Of a DNA stretch of 26,716 nucleotides, positions 20,501 through 26,716 are shown one piece after another. The DNA comes from Parachlorella kessleri. Lineage: Eukaryota; Chlorophyta; Trebouxiophyceae; Chlorellales; Chlorellaceae. The stretch covers positions 1 through 26,716 of the forward strand of contig BBXU01000771.1 of assembly GCA_001598975.1 (NCBI GenBank). Reading direction: 5' to 3'. Below the pieces are notes generated by a model. That model had not been told where the DNA came from. It saw only the letters and a program-made list of their open reading frames with translations, and searched no databases. The translations under genes and the position numbers were made by a program. Positions within the stretch are counted from its first letter, which is position 1. Each line of letters begins with the position of its first letter.

Positions 20501-21022
20501 AAGGGTGCACATATTGGAAACTGCAGCTGTATGGCTGGTGCCCACCTTGTGTATAGGCCAACATATGCTGCTCTGTGTTTAGTCGCCACACAGGCACCAG
20601 CGGTGATGCTGCTGTGTCTCGCAGTAACACCTAGTAGACTTTGGCATAAGTCCTTTGCGCACCTACCGGATATTTCACTCGCCGCAACTGGAAGTGGGCA
20701 TAGTCAAGTTGCTGGTTGACGTCCCGCAGAAACTCGAAGTAGAGGGCGTCTGCAGGGGCATACACCCCCTTTTTTTTATCAGAAGCACTCTTGAAGCCTG
20801 GCAAGGTAGGCTGCTAGGCTCTTTGGCTTGCTGAGGTACAAGAGGCTGCTCACCATTGCTGACACTACATATCCTTCGATACAGAGCCTTGGCATCAGCG
20901 TCTAGCAGGTAGCCCCGCTGCATGAGCACTTGCAGGAAGGCGAACCTGAAGGCTGGCGATTTCTCTGCTACAAATGTTGAAGGACCTGCCTCATCGGCAC
21001 CTTGTGCGACACGGGGAGGCAT
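17565..21022 (-). CDS. NSE1: NSE1 (NSMCE1) homologue, SMC5/6 complex subunit; C-terminal RING-like region irregular
   Basis: Non-SMC element 1 of the nuclear SMC5/6 DNA-repair complex: tandem winged helices that bind NSE3, then a RING-like zinc finger. Clear exons, all in phase: 21022-20854 (MPPRVAQ..., with AFLQVLMQRGYLLDADAKAL), 20749-20667 (DALYFEFLRDVNQQLDY), 20468-20343 (EYIGFVNREADEESKRSG), 20063-19938 (LESIATEDTGREGGLGFITS), 19552-19425 (ALRELSKREREAALGQFAAD) and an exon from 19225 (SLLELGEYILSLDLPDSRR). Beyond that the model is uncertain. CEVCALLQKGTPC (about 18335-18297) lies in one frame. HALC...HACKNCASG (18311-18219) overlaps it in another and joins in phase to PEVIPVGLDEP from 17817, matching the WPHEIP-type ending of the family. 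The exon from 19225 has no good donor before a TGA. The tail is open in two frames (stops at 17591 and 17565). Possibly a decayed gene, an assembly indel, or an exon I missed. Confidence 0.8.
17929..18023. repeat. Simple repeats: (GGC)n, (GT)n and a G-run
   Basis: A GGC-triplet run (17929-17947), a GT-dinucleotide run (about 17986-18006) and a run of 12 G (18012-18023) cluster in the last NSE1 intron. On the NSE1 transcript they become C/A-rich and precede the CCCACAG acceptor candidate, so they extend the pyrimidine tract. Confidence 0.85.
19692..19715. repeat. Perfect 8-bp inverted repeat in an NSE1 intron
   Basis: TTCCCCCT (19692-19699) and AGGGGGAA (19708-19715) are separated by eight bases and could form a stable hairpin in the intron between NSE1 exons 4 and 5. 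No function is evident. Confidence 0.55.
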
Positions 21023-21943
21023 GGCGCTGGCTCAACACCTACAACTGATCGAAGGCTAAAGGAATCACTACCCAGGTTCCTCCGGAAGATCGATGATACT
21101 GCTAAGCTGAGCCTAGAACAGAAGGAATAGAGCGCCCATTTGAAAGGTGCTAGCCGTGCTGCCCTCAAGTCCCTCGTGCAGTGCATGTCAATGGGCCCTC
21201 CTGAGGATCAATCAACAATTTGACATGAGGCAGAACTGGTGTCTTGTTGGACCTTGAGTGCGTTCTCACAGTCGTGGCAATGCAGAATAAATATTTTACC
21301 TGGCAGTTTTGGCAGGGAGCGCTCCTTCCAAGCCAGTTACGGGCCCAGCATGATGATGGCACGGCGGTGGGTTAGCCAGGGCACAATGTCGAAATGTGGC
21401 AGCGTAGCAAGGACAGCTGCCCTACACTCACTACCACGTTCATACTCATCCGATTGCTGCCACGATCACCTTATGGGGGTAAGAGTGCAAGCTGAGAGGC
21501 GAGCGATAGAGCAGGCTGCAAGGTGGGCACTGGAGTAAGGGCTACTAGCATAATATGCTCCTCATGGGTGCTTGCCTGCACCCGTGCTTGTCAGCGAGTT
21601 GGCCTAGATGGCAAAATTTCTTATGCTTCTCTTAGCACTGGCCTCTGGGGGGCGCCTGGAATATGGCGCCTGAAGGAGGAGGCGTGCTTGGTACTAGACC
21701 CATGCACCTGCCAAGCTCCGTGTGGTGTCTTGCCTGTCCATGTAGCCTGGCATTCAATGTATGCATGACCAGTCCTTCTGTGTGTCCGCTCGGCTTTGTG
21801 CACCATGGTTGCTAGGTTGTCAGCGTAGCATCAGCCACCCCCCTCACTGCAATAGTACGGCCTTGAAGAGTAGTGCTTAGGTTCATATAGACTCGTGCTC
21901 GTCATATGGCGTGCCCACAATAGGACATCTCTGAAGCGACAAG
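21023..21943. other. Intergenic: NSE1 upstream region
   Basis: Holds the NSE1 promoter and 5' UTR and the 3' UTR of the minus-strand gene ending at 21944. The two genes are head-to-tail. Open frames here lack splice-supported structure and recognisable similarity. Confidence 0.45.
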
Positions 21944-22497
21944 TCACTTGTGGGAGCCAAAGGTCGCATAATAGCCGCCCCTGTGCGGACCGCCAGCAGC
22001 GAAACAACCCCCAAGTATGATAACTTTTTACCCACAAGGGTCTTGATTGCTGGCAGGCTGGTCTCTGATAAAGAGTTTTTTTTATCCAAATCTGCGAGTT
22101 GAAGTTAATCACTTACCGACCCCTCTGGCCCCCTTCAGTAGGATTTTTGGGCCGCTTCGACTGCTTATACTCCTGGCGCTTGCGCCCCCAAGGCCACGTG
22201 CGATGCTGAGTCAGAGAGGCTATTTAAGCCACCTGCAAAGCACTCACAGGCATGCTTACTACGCATCTCGCGCTGACCCACCTCAAGACTCTTGTGGGCC
22301 ACTATGGAGACGCTGAGGAGCTTGACCACCACGCTGTCCGGCAAGCGCGAAGATCCATCTAGCCCTCCAGCGGCCGCCTCGGGGGGTAGCTCTCCAACAG
22401 CGGCAGCCACAGAAGCGTCTTCTGAATGGGTTTGTCTGGAGGGCGCGGCCATATCTCGCAGCGGACCCCATGTCCCCAAGGTGAACTCCGCTGGCAT
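21944..22497 (-). CDS. Small basic protein with RGG-type tail, unknown function
   Basis: Three exons give about 113 residues if translation starts at 22497 (MPAEFTLGTWGPLRDMAAPS): 22497-22282, 22205-22117 and 21980-21944. The middle of exon 1 is Ala/Gly/Glu-rich and probably disordered; its end is the hydrophobic stretch DSVVVKLLSVSIVAHKSLE. Exon 2 is strongly basic (WPWGRKRQEYKQSKRPKNPT). The exon 2-3 join gives GGQRGRGGYYATFGSHK and TGA, an RGG/YG-rich tail as in RNA-binding proteins. The exon 3 acceptor was chosen because it gives a normal 136-bp intron; an acceptor at 22092 would make a 25-bp intron. An acceptor near 22060 would give a 58-bp intron and a longer tail ending GTPYDEHESI. Upstream exons are possible because the frame stays open before 22497. 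Family not recognised. Confidence 0.5.
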
Positions 22498-22722
22498 GCA
22501 ACCTGCCGCTGCCAGTGGCATGTAACCTACAACCTGCCAGGGCAGCACCTGACCAGATTACGGCACTAAATTAAGCGGTATGCCCTTACATCATACATCA
22601 TGTCGTATCTCCAAGATCAGCTACTGTGTTCATGCCACAGCCTCCCTGCCACACGCTGTTCCTAGCCTCAATATGCCTGTTGGTGTTAGATTTCACAGTG
22701 TGCCTGTCTGTACTCTGTGCAG
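22498..22722. other. Short intergenic gap
   Basis: Lies between a minus-strand and a plus-strand candidate; nothing supported. TTACA at about 22586, TGTAA on the minus strand, may be chance. Confidence 0.3.
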
Positions 22723-23041
22723 CTTCGGCACTCTGACGCTTTCAAGGACGTTGCTGTGCACACGCTGGTGACACCCCGGGTCCAAGCTGTCGGGTAGGTT
22801 GCGCAGCCTGATAGCACTCGCCGTCGCTACTAGGGCTCGCCTGCCTGGCACAACCGGGATAGGGTTAAGGGCCACAGGTAGAGAGCGGTCGGATTCCCAA
22901 CAAGCCAACCGGGTTGCTACAATCTCGCGCTGCTGTGCCGCCGCTGCATGTTATAAACCGTGGCTGCTGTGCTCTTCCCCATTGGTTTGCAGGATGCAGG
23001 TGTTAGCGGAGCTTGCAGACGGGCCCTCTATCATTGGATGA
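22723..23041 (+). CDS. Possible two-exon fragment, unknown protein
   Basis: 22723-22793 follows a CTCTGTGCAG acceptor, encodes LRHSDAFKDVAVHTLVTPRV and ends at a GTAGGT donor. It joins in phase to 22993-23041 (MQVLAELADGPSIIG, then TGA) after a GGTTTGCAG acceptor. Matched phase and a 199-bp intron are the only support; the minus strand is also open here. No family is recognised. Confidence 0.33.
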
Positions 23042-23908
23042 CGAAGGCTTAGAAAGTACAGGTGCTGGCCCACCTGCTGAGCATTGTGAAGCACAGGTAT
23101 TGGCCTAAACTAGTGGCATGGAAAGAGCCAAGGCCCCTCGTTGATCTCTATGTGCTAATGCAGTGGGACCTGCGGTCTCTAGTCAGGTAGATACAATTCC
23201 CAGCTTATGGTGGGCAAGGTTATGTATTGCCTTGTATATGTAGCGTGCGTGGGCCTGCCTATGTAATTATGCCTGTACTAAAGGAAACGAAGTGCCTTGA
23301 ACTTAAAAAGGCGATGCCTTTGATTACTTCTGCTGCATTTGTCCTTCTATGCCTTCACCTGATCTTGAGCTTGTGCGCGCGTAAGAAAGCTCCGAAAAAA
23401 GGCTGTCAGGTCGGCTTCCTTGCTTTCCTTAGTGTAGTCTGTAGTATGAAAAGCCTGTAAAGCGGCTATATGATCCAACCAGCTGGCGATCCTACGGGCT
23501 GGTCTTTGCAAGCTTTGGATCCTTACCACTGCCACGCATCTAACTGTTTACCGTCAATGCCTTGCACTTGCATTTTAGGCCAAGGTCACCGGGTGGTAGG
23601 TACCTCACATAGAAGAGCAACAAAGACTGAGAGCCGGCTGCACCCAAAACATTGCCTTCTTCACGGACACTCGCACAACCACCAGGGCAACATACTGGTC
23701 GGCATTTGCACTTCTGTGCTGCCTCCTGCAACTATCAACAATGCCCTCCTCGTCCAACTTATCTTCGAAGTCCCCACAGAACCAAGCAACGCAGTTAATT
23801 GCCGCTGCTTAACACGTTGCCAGCCGCGGTAGCAGCCACAGGTAGCCTAACCAGAGGGGGTACCCGCTGCTCTGGCGATGTGTACAAGGGCTGCCCTAAG
23901 GCTGCTGC
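23042..23908. other. Intergenic with long but unsupported open frames
   Basis: Open frames exist on both strands. The minus strand at about 23820-23650 contains WFCGDFEDKLDEEGIVD, and the plus strand at 23470-23832 has a 120-codon ORF. Neither shows splice-site or family support. The region includes the 3' UTR of the zinc-ribbon gene ending at 23909. Confidence 0.35.
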
Positions 23909-24542
23909 TTATGCCAGGCCAGCGGGAGGCGCAGCCACTTGGGCAGGGTAGACTGCTCCACAGGTAATGCAGCGGTAAAACTGACGCGGCTGTCCTGTCC
24001 GACAGAGCGGGATGAAGCAGAACTGGAAACGCCCGGAGGCCTCGTAAAGACGGGCACCATCCTGCGTATAAGAGGGTTTAGGCATGTGGCTTGCAAAAAG
24101 TGTGCGAGGCAGATTGCACATGTAAGGGAGGCACAGGCAACACTGCATATGTGGCTCAAATATTATGCTTGGGCAGAACATGGGGCAGAACGTGGCGCAT
24201 TATTAGGGAGCACAGAGCACCACCCAGAGTGGAGCGCAGGGTAAAATGGTAGGTGAACGAGTGATGCCTGGGCGAGCCAAACTGGCAGCAGAGGAGAGAA
24301 GCACAAAGACACAGCCGAGATACAGTGAACGCTGCTAGCACTCAAGGGCCTGGTGGTGGTCCCTGTTTGTGTTGTCGAGACTACATATCCCAACAGCTGC
24401 AGAATTTGACTTTCAACAAAGCCAAAAACTCCGTACATACTGGGATGCTCACCTTGGTGCCACAGTTGGCGCAATATCTGGGAGCCCCCACCTCTCGAAT
24501 GCTTTCCGTGTTCCCGCACACGAAGAACAAGGGGATGCACAT
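23909..24542 (-). CDS. Small zinc-ribbon protein (zinc-ribbon 15-like)
   Basis: Two exons, 24542-24453 and 24061-23909, join in phase 0 to give 80 residues. Exon 1 starts MCIPLFFVCGNTE and ends YCANCGTK at a GTGAGC donor, supplying the first CxxC. Exon 2 carries FQFCFIPLCRTGQPRQFYRC, whose end begins the second CxxC (CITCGAVYP). The layout is a short hydrophobic start, CxxC knuckle, FxxFIPL-type strand, then a second CxxCGA knuckle. It matches the small eukaryotic zinc-ribbon proteins that bind one zinc through four cysteines; their molecular role is not known to me. The 391-bp intron is GT-AG. The gene is divergent from the CWF19L2 homologue, with 613 bp between their start codons. The start ATG is the first in frame and gives the usual length of these proteins. 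Confidence 0.8.
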
Positions 24543-25155
24543 CTTGTTTAGTCAGTGTGTCTAGGGAGCGAGAAAAACTCCGGCAACCTCTCGAGGTAAG
24601 CGCTTGTTATAAACCTGTACAGCAGGCAGCAGAGGTCAGCAAGCACTGACACAAGGGTGCACTGCAGCTGTGTGCCAGCATGACCAGCCTCAACGCACAA
24701 CTGACCAGCCTTCTCTCAAGGGACAGCAAGTATGTTACCTGTCAAGTGCTGAAACACTCAGTTGGAGGTCGCAAAGTGAATCCACCTCTTTACAGCTACA
24801 GATCACACCGCAGATGCTGACGAACCAAGTAGTTCTTCAGTAAGTCTGCTCCCCAGGTTTTACTTCCAATAACAGTAGCCAGGGTCTCCACTCTTCAGCT
24901 GTCATTGCATGTTGCAACAAGTAGGAAGCTGCAGAACGTCCCTGGCTGACCTGGAATTAGGTGGCAGGCGCGCTTGTTGCCCAACCTCTTCAACGACTCT
25001 CCGTGGCTTTTTCCACAGGGAACTTGTTGTGTTTTGAATGACCTGTTGTAGATACTATCGCGAGGAGCTTGCATGATGGCTAGGTGATGGCCTAAGGCCT
25101 CAGAAGCGCAGGCTAACTACTAGATAGTGCTATCTCAGCTGGTTAAAAAGCAAGA
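24543..25155. other. Divergent promoter region
   Basis: 613 bp between the ATGs of the minus-strand zinc-ribbon gene and the plus-strand CWF19L2 homologue, so likely a bidirectional promoter with both 5' UTRs. No TATA-like box in a convincing position and no coding exon were seen. GGCCTAAGGCCT (about 25089-25100) is a near-perfect palindrome. Confidence 0.5.
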
Positions 25156-26290
25156 ATGCTGTCTGGCGTTAAGCTGGTGGACCGTGCTGATGCCGAACGC
25201 CTAGTCAAGGCCGAGAAGCGAAATAAACACAAAGAGAAGAAGAAGAAGCACAAGAAGGTCCGATGAGCATCTAGCACGCTGCTAGCCGGCGCTGTTGCGG
25301 TGCTGCCGAACAGCCTGGCCCTCCCTGAGACTTGACGATGTGGGGACCCTGGCGGCTTTCCTAACTGGTCACTGACCCTGTGGCCTAGCTTTGACTCCCT
25401 ACTGTATTTGCTGTTTGTTCAGGACAAAGCCAAGCATCGGCGCGGTCGCACCCCCAGCCCGTCAAGCGGAGGCGACTCCGAACCAGGCAAAAGCCGCCGC
25501 AGGGCAGCGCACAGCAGCGACGACGGCGGTGGCAGCAGCAGCGGAGGTGATGGCGAGGATGACGCCTGGCAGCGGCAGCTGGAGGAGCAGCAGGGGCTGG
25601 GCGGTGCTGGGGCTGAGGACGCTGGCAATGGCAAAGCCCAACGGGAGGACTGGATGACGGTGCCCATGGCTCGCTCACAGCTGATGGGCGGTGTCAGGGG
25701 CGGCAAGGAGCAGCGGGAGAGTGAAGATAGAGAGAAGGAGCAGCAGGCGCAGCGACCGGACCCTGACGGGATCAAAGTCTCGGTGAGCAGTCCATGTTGG
25801 GGGTGCATCGGCTGATGTCACTTGGCGAGCTGCTCTTCTGTGGCTGGCCCGGCACGGTTCTTGCAAGCTGTTCTGGTGGACTTCCCAGCCGCATGTGGCC
25901 TCTTCCCGCTTACCTAGGTTATGGCTGGTGAGGGGGGTCTTACCAAAGCCAGCTGCTCATGCCTTCTAAAGAGATCAGCTGCTGTAGTCCTACCAGGCGC
26001 CCCGGTCCCCTGTCAGGGGACCGGGCTACCTTCATCAGGGTCAGTCGGGTGCTGCGATTATTTGCAACCGAAGACACTGTGCTGCTGTCTTTCTACAGGC
26101 CAAGGAGCTCAACCCTGACCTGAGGGCAGCAGCTGCTGCTCCTGCTGATGGTGGGGAAGGGGCTGCAGCAGCAGCGCCGGCAGCAGCGGCGGCAGCGGCC
26201 GCCCCCATGCGGGCAGCTGGGGTGGGCGATGGCGGCGCCTCCTGGCGGCTCAAGGCGCTGAAGAGGGCCCAGGCGCAGGCCGAAGCCGAG
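25156..26290 (+). CDS. CWF19L2: CWF19-like protein 2 / CWC19 homologue, N-terminal part, 3'-partial
   Basis: Nuclear splicing factor associated with late spliceosomes and intron turnover; related to the lariat-debranching cofactor Drn1/CWF19L1. Three phase-0 exons, 25156-25257, 25423-25782 and 26099-26290, give the first 218 residues; the C-terminal HIT-like CwfJ domains lie beyond the window. MLSGVKLVDR is the usual start of algal/plant members and fixes the ATG. A lysine-rich run (NKHKEKKKKHKK) and an RS/acidic stretch (RTPSPSSGGDSE) follow. REDWMTV (about 108-114) and KELNPDL (about 156-162) match the RDEWMTV and ERELNPY blocks of human CWF19L2, and DGGASWRLKALKRAQAQAE matches DGGLSWLRKSYLRMKEQAE. 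A polyalanine run (about 175-190) is a clade-specific insertion. Donors at 25258 (GTCCGA) and 26291 (GTGTGG) are weak but required by frame. Confidence 0.88.
26001..26025. repeat. Perfect 11-bp hairpin in a CWF19L2 intron
   Basis: CCCGGTCCCCT (26001-26011), a GTC loop and AGGGGACCGGG (26015-26025) form an uninterrupted GC-rich stem with a 3-base loop. It sits 73 bases before the acceptor of the exon at 26099. Confidence 0.85.
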
Positions 26291-26435
26291 GTGTGGGGGG
26301 GCAGGGTTGGGAAAGTAGGGTGGGTGGTGAGGGACCGCAGCACTTCATGGCACGCTGAATGAGCTCGCAATACGAATAGTGAAGCGCTGTAGCAGGTGGA
26401 AATTGCGGTGTCGATGGTACGTGAACTGGGAGGGC

Positions 26436-26502
26436 GGTATGGGTATTTGTGGGTGTGGGTGTGTGGGGTGTGGGGGGGAGGGGGGGGTGGGCGCGGGCGG
26501 CT
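26436..26502 (+). repeat. G-rich tract, possible G-quadruplex
   Basis: Runs of three to eight Gs separated by GT or A/C (GGGTGTGGGTGTGTGGGGTG and on) follow the last visible CWF19L2 exon, presumably in its intron. The composition would allow a G-quadruplex in the transcript. Confidence 0.65.
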
Positions 26503-26716
26503 GGAGTAGGTTCTGGCACAGGTAGGGTCTTGACATGGCGGCATTTTCAGATAAATAATCTCTGCCTGGTGAGGAGCTCCCTTCCGAGAGGAGCCAAGGG
26601 GAACAGGGTGCAACGATGATGCATAAACCTAAGTAGTAACCTGGCTGGAACACACTGCCAAGGGGGGCGAGGAGGGCTTGCATCGCACTGATATCTTAAA
26701 CTGGGGCTGTGCCAGG

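Noticed and set aside
22082..22117. Acceptor at 22092 giving a C-terminus RGRFG for the small basic protein
   Set aside because: Would require a 25-bp intron, below plausible spliceosomal size.
23062..23096. Possible exon VLAHLLSIVKH after TACAG
   Set aside because: Short, phase does not fit the preceding candidate exon, and no downstream partner exon keeps an open frame.
23470..23832. 120-codon plus-strand ORF
   Set aside because: Skewed composition, no family resemblance, and an equally open frame on the other strand.
1..26716. CRISPR array, prophage, bacterial operon, rRNA or defence island
   Set aside because: No regularly spaced repeats, no ribosome-binding-site operon structure, no rRNA motifs; all recognised genes are intron-rich eukaryotic ones.

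Overview
The window looks like nuclear DNA of a green alga (Chlorophyta, probably Chlorophyceae). Genes on both strands are split by many short GT-AG introns with GTGAGC/GTAAGT-type donors, intergenic DNA is long and repeat-poor, coding exons are GC-rich with alanine-, glycine- and serine-rich insertions, and TGTAA, the volvocalean poly(A) signal, follows several genes. The species cannot be named. Exons were assembled by eye from splice sites, phase continuity and remembered family patterns; no search was run.

Layout: (1) 264-6106 (+), last twelve exons of a SulP/SULTR sulfate transporter with a C-terminal STAS domain. Its introns hold repeated copies of neighbouring exon edges. (2) 7340-8229 (+), a complete Par14/PIN4-type parvulin prolyl isomerase with a GC-AG intron. 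(3) 9255-10042 (-), tail of an unrecognised gene, and 10445-11229 (-), weaker possible exons. (4) 11706-12226 (+), mitochondrial ribosomal protein L41 (yeast MrpL27 type). (5) 12729-16453 (+), three short exon chains of unknown, disordered proteins, two with parallel 3' architecture. (6) 17565-21022 (-), an NSE1 (SMC5/6 complex) homologue with clear N-terminal and winged-helix exons and a RING-like end that is broken or unresolved. (7) 21944-22497 (-), a small basic RGG-tailed protein of unknown role. (8) 22723-23041 (+), a two-exon fragment. (9) 23909-24542 (-), an 80-residue zinc-ribbon protein, divergent from (10) 25156-26290 (+), the N-terminal part of a CWF19L2/CWC19 splicing factor running off the window.

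The genes are functionally mixed, as expected for a eukaryotic chromosome: transport, protein folding, mitochondrial translation, DNA repair, splicing. I see no operon, prophage, CRISPR array or defence island. The most unusual signal is the recurrent tandem duplication of exon-intron junctions inside the sulfate transporter. A comparable duplicated terminal-exon fragment occurs in the 13.4-14.7 kb gene. Other points of interest are two GC-AG introns forced by reading frame and a zinc-finger motif split over two overlapping frames in NSE1.
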